A stretch of 64,000 bases of DNA from Streptomyces sp. SN-593 (GCF_016756395.1 NZ_AP018365.1:1426001-1490000), one strand, 5' to 3'. Counted from the stretch's first letter, positions 31,267 to 40,225 are shown. The notes: generated from the letters alone by a model not told the origin. Numbers and translations are program-made.

Positions 31267-32814
31267 TCAGAGCGGGATGTTGCCGTGCCGGCGCTGCGGC
31301 AGGGCCAGTTCCTTCGTCCGCAGCGCGCGCAGCCCCCGGACGATCCGGCCGCGGGTCTCGTGCGGCATGATCACGGCGTCGAGGTAGCCGCGCTGCGCGG
31401 CCTGGAACGGCGTGGCGAAGTCGTTCTCGTACTCCTCGACGAGTTGCTTGCGCAGCAGTTCGGGGTCCTCGGCCTCGCTCAGCGCGCGGCGGTGCAGGAT
31501 CGCGACGGCGCCCTGCGCGCCCATGACGGCGATGCGGGCGGTGGGCCAGGCGAGGTTGAGGTCGGCGCCCAGGTGCTTGGAGCCCATGACCGCGTAGCCG
31601 CCGCCGTACGCCTTGCGGACCACGACGGTGACGGTGGGCACGCTCGCCTCCGCGTACGCGTAGAGGAGTTTGGCGCCGCGCCGGACGATGCCCTCGTGTT
31701 CGAGCCGGACCCCGGACAGGTAGCCGGGGACGTCCACGAAGGACAGCAGGGGGATGCCGAACGCGTCGCAGAACCGTACGAACCTGGCGGCCTTCTCCGA
31801 CGCGTCGATGTCGAGCGCACCGGCCGAGTGCAGCGGCTGGTTGGCGACGACGCCGACCGAGGAGCCCTCGACGCGGGCGAAGGCGCAGATGATGTTGGGT
31901 GCGAACAGCTCCTGTACCTCCAGGAGTTCGGCGTCGTCCACGACGCGGCGCAGGACGTCCCGCATGTCGTAGGCGCGGCCGGGGTCCTCGGGCACGATGG
32001 CGTCGAGTTGCAGGTCCCGCGCGGTGACCGAGGGGTCGGCGCGCAGGCCGTAGTCCGGGGGCGCGTCGCGGTTGTTGGCGGGCAGGTAGGACAGCAGCAC
32101 GCGGACGAAGTCGAAGGCGTCCGCCTCGTCGTCGGCGACGTAGTGGGCGGTGCCGCTGACCGTGCCGCTGGTGTGGGCGCCGCCCAACTCCTCGGCGGTG
32201 GTGACCTCCCCGGTCACCGAGCGGATGACGTCGGGGCCGGTGACGAACATGTGCGAGGTGTCGCGGACCATCACGGTGAAGTCGGTGAGCGCCGGCGAGT
32301 AGGCGGCGCCGCCCGCGCACGGGCCGAGGACGAGGGAGAGCTGGGGGACGACGCCGGAGGCCCTGACGTTGCGGTGCACGAGTTCGGCGTAGTGGGCGAG
32401 GGCGACGACACCCTCCTGGATGCGGGCGCCGCCGCCGTCGTTGAGGCCGATGACGGGACAGCCGACCTTGACCGCGTGGTCCATCACCTTGGCGACCTTC
32501 TGCCCGAACGCCTCGCCCATGCTGCCGCCGAAGACGGTGGCGTCCTGCGCGAACACCGCGACCTGCCGGCCGTCCACGGTGCCGTGGCCGGTGACGACCC
32601 CGTCGCCGTCGGGCCGCCGGGAGTCCATGCCGAACGCGGTCGCGCGGTGCTGGACGAAGGCGTCGAACTCGGTGAACGACCCCTCGTCCAGGAGCGCGTC
32701 GAGGCGCTCCCGGGCGGTCAGCCGGCCGCGGGCGTGCAGGCGGGCCACGGCCTCGGGCGGACCGCCGCGCAGCAGGCGGGCGCGGCGGGACTCGAACTCG
32801 GCGGTGCGCGTCAT
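31267..32814 (-). CDS. Acyl-CoA carboxylase beta (carboxyltransferase) subunit, AccD4-like
   Basis: A 515-residue biotin-dependent carboxyltransferase. N-terminal half: GRLTARERLDALLDEGSFTE, VAVFAQDATVFGGSMGEAFG, GLNDGGGARIQEGV, LVLGPCAGGAAYSPAL. C-terminal half: FVDVPGYLSGVRLEHEGIVRRGAKLLYAYAEASVPTVTVV, KAYGGGYAVMGSK. These are PccB/AccD-type motifs. With the synthase and FAAL it forms the third member of a Pks13-FadD32-AccD4 set, where it would carboxylate the acyl-CoA that becomes the extender. No biotin-carrying alpha subunit is here; a housekeeping one must be shared. ATG 32814 follows GGAGGA by seven bases. Confidence 0.93.
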   Translation of the reverse strand: MTRTAEFESRRARLLRGGPPEAVARLHARGRLTARERLDALLDEGSFTEFDAFVQHRATAFGMDSRRPDGDGVVTGHGTVDGRQVAVFAQDATVFGGSMGEAFGQKVAKVMDHAVKVGCPVIGLNDGGGARIQEGVVALAHYAELVHRNVRASGVVPQLSLVLGPCAGGAAYSPALTDFTVMVRDTSHMFVTGPDVIRSVTGEVTTAEELGGAHTSGTVSGTAHYVADDEADAFDFVRVLLSYLPANNRDAPPDYGLRADPSVTARDLQLDAIVPEDPGRAYDMRDVLRRVVDDAELLEVQELFAPNIICAFARVEGSSVGVVANQPLHSAGALDIDASEKAARFVRFCDAFGIPLLSFVDVPGYLSGVRLEHEGIVRRGAKLLYAYAEASVPTVTVVVRKAYGGGYAVMGSKHLGADLNLAWPTARIAVMGAQGAVAILHRRALSEAEDPELLRKQLVEEYENDFATPFQAAQRGYLDAVIMPHETRGRIVRGLRALRTKELALPQRRHGNIPL

Positions 32815-32915
32815 GCGCGGTCCTCCTCCGGCCAGGGATGTCGTGGACACCACAGGCTCCGCTCGGCCGGGTGGGCGGGGGTAGTGCGGGGCCTGACAGC
32901 GGGCGGCACGGGCGC

Positions 32916-32931
32916 TGTCACTTCGGTGACA
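32916..32931. promoter_or_regulatory. Palindromic operator TGTCAC-TTCG-GTGACA
   Basis: A 16-base site with perfect six-base arms (TGTCAC and GTGACA) around TTCG. It is 102 bp from the carboxylase start. It shares the TGTCA-N6-TGACA form with the palindrome at 33012, and the PucR-type regulator encoded next door is the obvious candidate to bind it. Confidence 0.6.
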
Positions 32932-33011
32932 AGGCGGTCGGAGCGCCGGGCGGGGTGTGCGGGGGCCGCGGCGGGAGCGCTGAGGTCGGTGAGCGCCCGG
33001 GCCGGGCCCGC

Positions 33012-33027
33012 TGTCATCCGGATGACA
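33012..33027. promoter_or_regulatory. Perfect palindromic operator TGTCATCCGGATGACA
   Basis: A fully symmetric 16-base palindrome 107 bp upstream of the PucR start, with the same TGTCA-N6-TGACA outline as the site at 32916. Two such sites in one short divergent region are unlikely to be chance. Confidence 0.65.
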
Positions 33028-33133
33028 ACGCAGCGGCCGCCGCCCGCACTGTCCGGTTCACCACTGGTGCAGGTGTTGCTACCGGAGAGTAAGGTCACGG
33101 CACTCCACCCGATCGAGCGGAAGGGGCCGTTCC

Positions 33134-34342
33134 GTGGTGAGACATGGGGCCGTACTGGCGGAGGAGCCGTTCCACCGGTTCTCCGCCGACCTCGCCGAGC
33201 ACCTGCGCCCGCTGACCGAGGACATCCGGCGCGAGGTGGTGAACGCCATCCTCGCCGGCATCCCCGAGTACGCCCGTCCGACCAACGCCGCCTACACCAC
33301 CACCATCACCACCGGCGTCGAACTCGGCCTGAACCTCCTGCTCGACCGGCTCACCGCGCCCGGCATCGGCGCCCGGGAGGTCTTCGACATCTACCACGCC
33401 ATCGGCCGCGGCGAGGCACGCGAGGGGCGCACCCTCGACTCCTTCCAGGGGGCGCTGCGCATCGCCGCCCGCATCACCTGGCGCACCATCAGCACCCTCG
33501 CCGACTCCGACACGCTGCCCCGCCAGGAGCTCGCGCTGCTCGGCGAGGCCGCGCTGGTGCACCTGGACGAGATCGCCGCCGCCACCTCGGCCGGCTTCGC
33601 CGAGGCCCAGGCCCACCTCGCGGACGAGCCGCGCCGCCGCCGGCTGCGGCTGCTCGACATGCTCACCGACGAGCAGCCGCCGACCGCTCAGGCCATCGCC
33701 ACGCTCGCCCCCGCCGCCCGCTGGCCGGTGCCCTCGCGGATCGCGGTCGCGGTGCTCGACGGCCACTGGGAACGGGAGGAGTCGCGGCCGATCCTGCCGC
33801 CCGACCTGCTCGCGGACTTCGACCGCAAGCCGGTCCGCGTGGTGGTGCCCGACCCCGAGGGCCCCGGCCGGGCGCGCGCGATCGAGGCGGCGCTGCGCGG
33901 CCACCGCGCCGCGCTGGGACCGACGGTGCCGCTCACCGAGGGCGCCAGGTCGCTGCGGTGGGCGCTGGACGCACTGGGTCTGGCGCGCCGCTCCGTGCTG
34001 CCCTCGCGCGGGCTGGTGCGCTGCTCCGACCACCTCACCACGCTCCTGCTCTTCCAGGACGAGGACCTGGTGGACGCGCTCGGCACCCGCCACCTGGACC
34101 CGCTGGAGCGCATGCCCCGCCCGTACCGCGACCGGCTCGCGGAGACGCTGCTGTCCTGGCTGCGGTGCAGCCGCAACGCCAGCGAGGTCGCGGTCAGGCT
34201 GGGCATCCACCCGCAGACCGTCCGCTACCGCTTACGCCGCCTCGACGACCTGTTCGGCGACCGGTTGCAGGACCCGGACGTGTGCTTCGAGATGGAACTC
34301 GCGCTGCGACTGCGGCAGATGCGGCCGCGGCAGGCCGGTTGA
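33134..34342 (+). CDS. PucR/CdaR-type transcriptional regulator
   Basis: A 402-residue regulator. The C-terminal helix-turn-helix of the PucR family is clear: LLSWLRCSRNASEVAVRLGI and HPQTVRYRLRRLDDLFG. The N-terminal ~200 residues (LAEHLRPLTEDIRREVVNAI, FDIYHAIGRGEAREGRTLDSFQGALRIAARI) are the RsbRD/GGDEF-like N-domain often seen in Streptomyces PucR proteins. It is transcribed away from the carboxylase-FAAL-PKS genes and toward the desaturase, so it probably controls both. GTG 33134 has AAGGGG seven bases upstream. Activator or repressor status is unknown. Confidence 0.9.
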   Translation: MVRHGAVLAEEPFHRFSADLAEHLRPLTEDIRREVVNAILAGIPEYARPTNAAYTTTITTGVELGLNLLLDRLTAPGIGAREVFDIYHAIGRGEAREGRTLDSFQGALRIAARITWRTISTLADSDTLPRQELALLGEAALVHLDEIAAATSAGFAEAQAHLADEPRRRRLRLLDMLTDEQPPTAQAIATLAPAARWPVPSRIAVAVLDGHWEREESRPILPPDLLADFDRKPVRVVVPDPEGPGRARAIEAALRGHRAALGPTVPLTEGARSLRWALDALGLARRSVLPSRGLVRCSDHLTTLLLFQDEDLVDALGTRHLDPLERMPRPYRDRLAETLLSWLRCSRNASEVAVRLGIHPQTVRYRLRRLDDLFGDRLQDPDVCFEMELALRLRQMRPRQAG

Positions 34343-34377
34343 GCCGGAGCGCGCCGCGCCGCCCGCTCCGGCCCTCG

Positions 34378-34429
34378 CCCGTCGGAACGGACCGTGGGAA
34401 CCGCCCGTCGGAACGGACCGTGGGAACCG
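34378..34429. repeat. 26-bp direct repeat, two copies
   Basis: Two adjacent copies of a 26-base unit beginning CCCGTCGGAACGGACC and ending GGGAACCG, then a partial third copy (ACCGTGGG). They lie between the PucR and desaturase genes. Confidence 0.75.
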
Positions 34430-34512
34430 ACCGTGGGCCGTGGGCTGCACCCGCGGGAGGCGCCCGCGGAATGCGCCCGCGGACCGTCGACGCGGCGCCG
34501 TCCCGGGCGCGT

Positions 34513-34528
34513 TGTCAGCCGGGTGATG
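34513..34528. promoter_or_regulatory. Degenerate copy of the TGTCA-N6-TGACA motif upstream of the desaturase
   Basis: TGTCAGCCGGGTGATG: the left half-site and the CCGG core match the palindrome at 33012, the right half is TGATG instead of TGACA. It lies 105 bp before the desaturase start, the same distance as the other two sites from their genes. Confidence 0.4.
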
Positions 34529-34633
34529 ACCGAAGGCCGCACGGTGCGCACACGGTGCGTAGCCGAGGTGACGGACCGTCAGTAGGCTGCGAGCCGTCCG
34601 AGCGCAGGCCCGAGCGTGCCCAGGAGGCTTTTG

Positions 34634-35578
34634 ATGGCAGCGAGTTCGGCGGAGGCGGCGCCCTGGGGTGAGCCGATGCGCACCTCCGACCGGGTGGTGG
34701 TCGGCCTGTTCGTCGGCGTGCCCTTCGCCGCGGTGATCGCATCCGTGGCGGTGCTGTGGGGCTGGGGCATCGGCTGGCACGACGTGGTGATCGGCGCGGT
34801 GGCGTACGCGGTGGCCGTGCACGGCGTGACGATCGGGTACCACCGGCTCTTCACCCACCGGGCCTTCCGCGCGGCCCGCCCGCTGAAGATCCTGCTCGCG
34901 GTGGCCGGCACGCTCGCGGTGGAGGGCGACGTGATCACCTGGTGCGCGGACCACCGCCGCCACCACCAGTTCGCGGACCGGCCGGGCGACCCGCACTCAC
35001 CGTGGCGCTTCGGCACGTCGGCGGCCGCGGTGGCCAAGGGCATGGTGTGGGCGCATATCGGCTGGACCTTCACCAACGAGAAGACCAACCAGGCCCGTTA
35101 CGTGCCCGACCTGCTCGCCGACCGCGACCTCGTCCGGGTGGCGAGGTGGCAACCCCTGGTCGTGGCGGCCTCGTTCGGGCTGCCCGCGGTGGCCGGCGGG
35201 CTGTGGGGGCCGGGCGGCTGGGACGGCCGGGCCGCGCTGTCGGCGTTCTTCTGGGCCGGCCTGGTGCGGATCGGCCTGCTGCACCACGTCACCTGGTCGA
35301 TCAACTCGATCTGCCACGTGGCCGGTGCGCGCCCCTTCCGCTCCCGCGACCGCTCCGGGAACGTCTGGTGGCTGGCGCCGCTGTCCGGCGGCGAGTCCTG
35401 GCACAACCTCCACCACGCCGACCCCACGTCGGCCCGGCACGGGGTGCTGCCCGGGCAGATCGACTCCAGCGCCCGGCTGATCCGGATCTTCGAACTGCTC
35501 GGCTGGGCCCGCGCGGTGCGCTGGCCCGACCGCCGACGGCTGGCGGCCAGGGCGGTCCGGGACGGCGCCGAGGGGTGA
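34634..35578 (+). CDS. Membrane fatty-acyl (acyl-CoA delta-9 type) desaturase
   Basis: A 314-residue integral membrane di-iron desaturase. The three histidine boxes are present: HRLFTH (70-75), DHRRHH (H107, H110, H111) and HNLHH (257-261). Hydrophobic helices flank them (VVVGLFVGVPFAAVIASVAV, GWHDVVIGAVAYAVAVHGV). It would introduce a double bond into an acyl chain with an external electron donor. ATG 34634 has AGGAGG six bases upstream. Following the PucR gene in the same direction and next to the condensation cassette, it may tailor the acyl chain used by the FAAL/PKS; a housekeeping membrane-fluidity role is the alternative. Confidence 0.92.
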   Translation: MAASSAEAAPWGEPMRTSDRVVVGLFVGVPFAAVIASVAVLWGWGIGWHDVVIGAVAYAVAVHGVTIGYHRLFTHRAFRAARPLKILLAVAGTLAVEGDVITWCADHRRHHQFADRPGDPHSPWRFGTSAAAVAKGMVWAHIGWTFTNEKTNQARYVPDLLADRDLVRVARWQPLVVAASFGLPAVAGGLWGPGGWDGRAALSAFFWAGLVRIGLLHHVTWSINSICHVAGARPFRSRDRSGNVWWLAPLSGGESWHNLHHADPTSARHGVLPGQIDSSARLIRIFELLGWARAVRWPDRRRLAARAVRDGAEG

Positions 35579-35758
35579 ACACCGGGACCACGGCGACCGG
35601 CGAACGGTGACCGGCGACCGGTGCCCGCGGGGTCCACGGGGGCCGGCGGCCGCGGGGTCCACGGCGGCCGGCGGCCAGCGGCCGCGCGGATCACGGACGC
35701 ACCCGGAACGCCGGTGCGGCCTGAGGGCCTACCCGGCAGATCGTGGCGAGCCTGCGAC

Positions 35759-35785
35759 GCCCGGCACGATCCGCCGGACAGGCCC
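35759..35785. repeat. Dispersed 27-bp repeat, copy 1
   Basis: A 27-base sequence containing GATCCGCCGGACAGGCCC that recurs at 48721-48747 with one mismatch. Both copies are preceded by a GGCCTG that can pair with the terminal CAGGCC, suggesting an RNA hairpin. Here it lies in the 300-bp gap between desaturase and gluconokinase genes, which otherwise holds only GC-rich direct repeats. Confidence 0.7.
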
Positions 35786-35878
35786 CACCCGGCAGAACAC
35801 CCCGGTATGGCGGCAATGTCCCCCGCCGCGCCGCCCCGGACTTGAACCGGGCCCGCGCCGGCGTGTTCAGTGGGCGCC

Positions 35879-36394
35879 ATGACAGCCCGACCCGCCGCTC
35901 CGCTCCCCCTCGTCGTGATCATGGGGGTGTCCGGGTCGGGGAAGACGACGATCGGCGGCCTGCTGGCCGCGCGGCTGGGCGTGCCCTACGCCGAGGCCGA
36001 CGACTTCCACCCGGCGGCCAACCTCGCCAAGATGGCGTCCGGCCGGCCGCTGGACGACGCCGACCGCGCGCCCTGGCTCGACACGATCGCGGAGTGGCTC
36101 GCCGGGCGCGGTCTGCGCGGCGGCGTGGTGAGCTGCTCCGCGCTGCGCCGCCGCTACCGGGACCGGCTGCGCGAGGCGGCACCCGGGCTGTTCTTCGCGC
36201 ACCTGGACGGCACGCCGGAGCTGATCGCGGCGCGGCTGGCCGGCCGCACGCACCACTTCATGCCGCCGGCGCTGCTGGCCTCGCAGTTCGAGGCGCTGGA
36301 GCCGCTGGAGCCGGACGAGTCGGGCACCGCCGTGCCGATCGACGGCGACGCGGAGCCGACGGTGGAGCGCATCCTGGCGGCGCTGCCGGCCTGA
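35879..36394 (+). CDS. gntK: Gluconokinase
   Basis: Phosphorylates D-gluconate to 6-phosphogluconate. The 171-residue length is normal. Visible: P-loop GVSGSGKTT (16-24), AEADDFHPAANLAKMASGRPLDDADRAPWLD, the substrate-binding block of GntK, then SCSALRRRYRDRLR, and FMPPALLASQFEALEPLEPDE near the end. ATG 35879 is taken over the GTG at 35870. It is convergent with the sugar-acid dehydratase gene that follows (seven bases apart), so both belong to aldonic/aldaric acid use but not to one transcript. Confidence 0.93.
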   Translation: MTARPAAPLPLVVIMGVSGSGKTTIGGLLAARLGVPYAEADDFHPAANLAKMASGRPLDDADRAPWLDTIAEWLAGRGLRGGVVSCSALRRRYRDRLREAAPGLFFAHLDGTPELIAARLAGRTHHFMPPALLASQFEALEPLEPDESGTAVPIDGDAEPTVERILAALPA

Positions 36395-36401
36395 TCCCGG
36401 G

Positions 36402-37739
36402 CTACCAGCGGGGCACCGACGGCATGCGCCACTCCGGATCGGCCTTGCGCATCGCGGCGGCGTCGTCCCGGTCGCGCATCGTGCCGTCGTCGTCCTGCCA
36501 GCGGCGGTGCAGCCGGGCGAGGGCGTCGCGGTCGAGTTCGACGCCCAGCCCGGGGGTGTCGGAGACGGCGAGCCGCCCGCCGGTGAAGACGTGCCGCTCG
36601 GTGATGACGTCCTCGCTCTGCCACGGGTAGTGCGAGTCGCAGGCGTAGTCGAGGTTGGGCACGGTCGCGGCGACGTGGGTCATCGCGGCGAGGCTGATGC
36701 CCAGGTGGGTGTTGGAGTGCATGGACAGGCCCACCCCGAAGGTGCGGCAGATCGCCGCGAGGTGCTGGGTGTTGCGCAGCCCGCCCCAGTAGTGGTGGTC
36801 GGAGAGCACCACCTGCACGGCCCCCCGGGCGAACGCCTCCGGGATCTCCGGGAACGTCGTCACGCACATGTTCGTCGCCAGCGGCACGGACGTCTGCGCG
36901 GCGACCCGTGCCATCCGGTCGGTGCTGCTGGCGGGGTCCTCCAGGTACTCCAGCACGTCGCCGAGTTCGCGGGCGACCTCCAGCGAGGTCTCCACCGACC
37001 AGGCGCCGTTGGGGTCGAGCCGCAGCGGCTTGCCGGGGAACGCCTGCGCGAGCGCCCGTACGGCGGCGATCTCCTGGTCGGGCGGGAAGACGCCGCCCTT
37101 GAGCTTGAAGGAGCCGAAGCCGTACGCGTCGGCGAAGCGGCGGGCCTGGGCGACGACGCCGGCCGGGTCGAGGGCGGCGCCCCAGTCGTCCGCCTCGCCG
37201 GCGCCCTGCGGGTGCTCGGCGAGGCGGTAGAAGAGGTAGGCGCTGTAGTCCACGGCGTCGCGGACCTTGCCGCCGAGCAGCGCGTGGACCGGCAGGCCCA
37301 CGACCTTGCCGAGCGCGTCGAGGCAGGCCACCTCGAAGCCGGAGATCACCGACAGCCGGAGCTTGTCCGCGGTCTGCACGCCGCGCAGGCCGCTGCTGGT
37401 GACGGAGTCGGAGACCTCCCCGGGGTCGCCGCACACCCGCTCGGCGAGGGTGAACAGCCCGTTCAGGTCGTCGAGCCGGTGGCCGGGCAGCGCCTGGGCC
37501 AGCGGCGCGGCCAGCCGCAGGTAGCCGGAGTCGCCGTACGTCTCGCCGACGCCGGTGGTGCCGTCGGAGGTGACCACCTCGACGATCAGACGCGGGGTGT
37601 AGGGCTGGTGAACGCCCTGGGTGTTGAGCAGCGGCGGATCGGCGATCAGGATGGGAGTCAGCCGCACCTCGGCGATGGTCGCCGAGGCGGCGCCGCTCGG
37701 AGCACCCGCCGTCTGTATATATGAATCGCGTTCACCCAT
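36402..37739 (-). CDS. Enolase-superfamily sugar-acid dehydratase, glucarate dehydratase-like
   Basis: A 445-residue enzyme. N-terminal capping domain: PPLLNTQGVHQPYTPRLIVEV and GVGETYGDSGY. Barrel: FGSFKLKGG with the K-x-K base pair, RLDPNGAWSVE (Mg ligand Asp), EYLEDPAS (Mg ligand Glu), VVLSDHHYWGG and MHSNTHLGISLAAMTHVAA with the catalytic His. These are glucarate/galactarate dehydratase features; the product would be 5-keto-4-deoxyglucarate. The exact epimer used cannot be told. ATG 37739 is used though no clear ribosome site precedes it. The start region overlaps a TATATATGAATC AT-rich patch that may bind a regulator. Confidence 0.88.
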   Translation of the reverse strand: MGERDSYIQTAGAPSGAASATIAEVRLTPILIADPPLLNTQGVHQPYTPRLIVEVVTSDGTTGVGETYGDSGYLRLAAPLAQALPGHRLDDLNGLFTLAERVCGDPGEVSDSVTSSGLRGVQTADKLRLSVISGFEVACLDALGKVVGLPVHALLGGKVRDAVDYSAYLFYRLAEHPQGAGEADDWGAALDPAGVVAQARRFADAYGFGSFKLKGGVFPPDQEIAAVRALAQAFPGKPLRLDPNGAWSVETSLEVARELGDVLEYLEDPASSTDRMARVAAQTSVPLATNMCVTTFPEIPEAFARGAVQVVLSDHHYWGGLRNTQHLAAICRTFGVGLSMHSNTHLGISLAAMTHVAATVPNLDYACDSHYPWQSEDVITERHVFTGGRLAVSDTPGLGVELDRDALARLHRRWQDDDGTMRDRDDAAAMRKADPEWRMPSVPRW

Positions 37740-37852
37740 GGAATCGAGCGTAGGCGGGCGGACCGGCGACCGTCAATGCGGCCCGCGGCGCGGCGAGCCC
37801 CCGTGGCCACCCGCGCGCGGTGGCGTCCGGAAGGGCGCCGGAGCACTGGACT

Positions 37853-37870
37853 GCATACCGACCAGTCGGT
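37853..37870. promoter_or_regulatory. Putative TetR operator upstream of the kinase-acyl-CoA dehydrogenase operon
   Basis: GCATAC, six bases, GTCGGT. The inner TACCGAC-CA-GTCGGTA is a perfect inverted repeat with a two-base centre. The same GCATAC-N6-GTCGGT frame recurs at 44631-44648 before the SDR operon, which suggests one regulator for both, most simply the TetR protein at 41282. Confidence 0.6.
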
Positions 37871-37881
37871 ACGATCCCGGC

Positions 37882-38943
37882 ATGACCGCATCCGCCAACC
37901 CGCCGGGCCTGGATCTCGACCGCCTCCGCCGCCACCTGGACCGGGAGCTCCCCGGCCTGGTCCGCGGCGGGCTGCGGGCCGATCTGCTGGAGGGCGGCCG
38001 CTCCAACCTCACCTACCGCGTCACCGACGGCGCCGGCACCTGGGTGGTGCGCAGGCCGCCGCTGGGCCATGTGCTGGCCACCGCGCACGACATGGGCCGC
38101 GAGCACCGCGTGATCAGCGCGCTCGCCGACACCCCCGTCCCGGTGCCGCGCACCCTGCTGCGGTGCGACGACCCGGAGGTCGTCGGCGCGCCCTTCTACG
38201 TGATGGAGTTCGTCCCCGGCACGCCCTACCGCAGCGAGGACCAGCTCCGGGAGATCGGCCCCGAGCGCACCCGGGCGGCCGTGCACACCCTGGTCGACAC
38301 GCTGGTGGACCTGCACGCGGTGGACCCCGCGGCGGTGGGCCTGGCCGACTTCGGCCGCCCGGAGGGCTTCCTCGACCGGCAACTGCGCCGCTGGGGCAAG
38401 CAGCTCGACGCCTCCCGCAGCCGCGAACTGCCGGGCGTGGACGAGCTGCACGCCGCCCTCGGCCGCTCGCTGCCCGACTCCCCCGCGCCCGCGATCGTGC
38501 ACGGCGACTACCGCCTGGACAACGTGCTGATCGACGCCGGCGGCCGACTCACCGCCGTGCTGGACTGGGAGATGTCCACCCTCGGCGACCCGCTCACCGA
38601 CCTCGGGCTGCTGGTGATGTACACCGAGCAGCGCAGCAGCGACCTGCTCTCCGCGCCCGCCACCGGCGGCGCCCCGGGCCACCCCGGCGCCCGCGAGATC
38701 GTCGCGCGCTACGCCGAGCGGTCCGGCCGCGACGTCACCGCGGTCGACTGGTACACCGCGTTCGCCTACTTCAAGCTCGCCGTGATCCTGGAGGGCATCC
38801 ACTACCGGTGGACCCTCGGCCAGACCGTCGGCGCCGGGTTCGACCGGATCGGCGACGTCGTGCCGGTCTTCATCGACCGCGGGCTGAACACCTTGCGGCG
38901 GTCCGGCGCCGGTCACCTCCCCACCACCCGAGACGAGGACTGA
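37882..38943 (+). CDS. APH-family kinase of acyl-CoA metabolism (LvaA / ACAD10-11 N-terminal type)
   Basis: A 353-residue aminoglycoside-phosphotransferase-fold protein. LLEGGRSNLTYRV is the glycine loop, HGDYRLDN (H207, D209, N214) the catalytic loop and LDWEMSTLGDPLTDLG the Mg-binding DWE block. This branch, found fused to or beside acyl-CoA dehydrogenases, does not act on antibiotics; LvaA of Pseudomonas and human ACAD10/11 phosphorylate 4-hydroxyacyl-CoA so that the partner dehydrogenase-fold enzyme can eliminate phosphate. Here the acyl-CoA dehydrogenase gene follows seven bases later. ATG 37882 is just 11 bases past the putative operator. Confidence 0.88.
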   Translation: MTASANPPGLDLDRLRRHLDRELPGLVRGGLRADLLEGGRSNLTYRVTDGAGTWVVRRPPLGHVLATAHDMGREHRVISALADTPVPVPRTLLRCDDPEVVGAPFYVMEFVPGTPYRSEDQLREIGPERTRAAVHTLVDTLVDLHAVDPAAVGLADFGRPEGFLDRQLRRWGKQLDASRSRELPGVDELHAALGRSLPDSPAPAIVHGDYRLDNVLIDAGGRLTAVLDWEMSTLGDPLTDLGLLVMYTEQRSSDLLSAPATGGAPGHPGAREIVARYAERSGRDVTAVDWYTAFAYFKLAVILEGIHYRWTLGQTVGAGFDRIGDVVPVFIDRGLNTLRRSGAGHLPTTRDED

Positions 38944-38949
38944 GCGCCC

Positions 38950-40164
38950 ATGGACTTCGGCTACGACACCAGGACCGAGGAACTGCGCGCCAGGCTCTCG
39001 GCGTTCCTCGACGAGCACGTCCTCCCGGCCGAGCCGGTGTTCGCGCAGCAGCGCGAGCAGGCGGTCGGCGACGACCGCTGGACGGCTCCTCCGATCGTCG
39101 AACTGCTCAAGGCGGAGGCGCGCTCGCAGGGCCTGTGGAACCTCTTCCTGCCCGGTGAACACGGCGCGGGGCTGACCAACCTCCAGTACGCGCCGCTCGC
39201 CGAACTCACCGGCCGCAGCCCGCACCTGGCCCCGCCGGCCCTCAACTGCGCGGCGCCGGACACCGGCAACATGGAGGTGCTCGCCGAGTTCGGCACCCCC
39301 GCGCAGCGCAAGGAGTGGCTGGACCCGCTGCTGGCCGGCGAGATCCGCTCGGCGTTCGCGATGACCGAGCCCGAGGTCGCGTCGTCGGACGCCACCAACA
39401 TCGAGACGCGTATCGAGCGCGACGGGGACTCGTACGTCATCAACGGCCGCAAGTGGTACATCTCCGGGGCGATGAACCCGAAGTGCGCCGTGCTCATCGT
39501 GATGGGCAAGACCGATCCGACGGCCGAGCGGCACCGCCAGCAGAGCCAGGTGCTGGTCCCCCGCGACACCCCGGGCGTCGACGTCCGCCGCGGCATGCGC
39601 GTGTTCGGGTACGACGACGGCGACCACGGCGGCCACGCCGAGATCGTCTTCCGCGACGTGCGGGTGCCGGTCGCCAACCTCGTCGGCGAGGAGGGCGGCG
39701 GGTTCGCCATCGCGCAGGCGCGGTTGGGCCCGGGCCGCATCCACCACTGCATGCGGCTCATCGGCATGGCCGAGCGGGCGCTGGAGTTGATGTGCCGGCG
39801 CGCGAACGCCCGTACCGCCTTCGGGAAGCCGCTCGCCGCGCAGGGCGTGGTGCAGGAGTGGATCGCCGAAGCACGCGTGGAGATCGAGCAGTTGAGGCTG
39901 CTGGTGCTGAAGACGGCGTGGCTGATGGACACCGTCGGCAACCAGGGCGCCCACACCGAGATCCAGGCGATCAAGATCGCCACGCCGGCCGCGGTGCAGA
40001 GGATCGTGGACCGCGCGATCCAGTTGCACGGCGCCGGCGGGGTGTCCCAGGACTTCCCGCTGGCGGAGCTGTGGGCGGCGGTCCGGACCCTGCGGCTGGC
40101 CGACGGCCCGGACGAGGTCCACAAGCGGTCGCTCGCCCGCCGCGAGCTGCGCCGCTACGCCTGA
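38950..40164 (+). CDS. Acyl-CoA dehydrogenase family protein (ACAD11/LvaC-like)
   Basis: A 404-residue flavoprotein. AFAMTEPEVASSDATNIETRI is the FAD/substrate segment, KWYISGAMNPKCAV is characteristic of the ACAD10/11 branch, and GPGRIHHCMRLIGMAERAL, RTAFGKPLAAQGVVQEWIAEAR and QLHGAGGVSQDFPLAELWA follow. It forms a two-gene operon with the preceding kinase. By analogy to LvaC and ACAD11 it would turn the 4-phospho-acyl-CoA made by the kinase into an enoyl-CoA for beta-oxidation; simple alpha,beta-dehydrogenation is the alternative. Confidence 0.92.
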   Translation: MDFGYDTRTEELRARLSAFLDEHVLPAEPVFAQQREQAVGDDRWTAPPIVELLKAEARSQGLWNLFLPGEHGAGLTNLQYAPLAELTGRSPHLAPPALNCAAPDTGNMEVLAEFGTPAQRKEWLDPLLAGEIRSAFAMTEPEVASSDATNIETRIERDGDSYVINGRKWYISGAMNPKCAVLIVMGKTDPTAERHRQQSQVLVPRDTPGVDVRRGMRVFGYDDGDHGGHAEIVFRDVRVPVANLVGEEGGGFAIAQARLGPGRIHHCMRLIGMAERALELMCRRANARTAFGKPLAAQGVVQEWIAEARVEIEQLRLLVLKTAWLMDTVGNQGAHTEIQAIKIATPAAVQRIVDRAIQLHGAGGVSQDFPLAELWAAVRTLRLADGPDEVHKRSLARRELRRYA

Positions 40165-40225
40165 CCCCGGGGCGGCGCGTCACACCGGTCCGGGGACGTC
40201 CCCCCGGCGGTGGGCCGGCCGCGCG

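Larger units (their letters stand above)
32815..33133. other. Divergent control region of the lipid cassette
   Basis: A 319-bp region separating the carboxylase operon (minus) and the PucR gene (plus). It carries two palindromes listed separately, plus an inverted pair TGACAGC (32894-32900) and GCTGTCA (32914-32920) overlapping the first of them. No gene is present. Confidence 0.6.
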
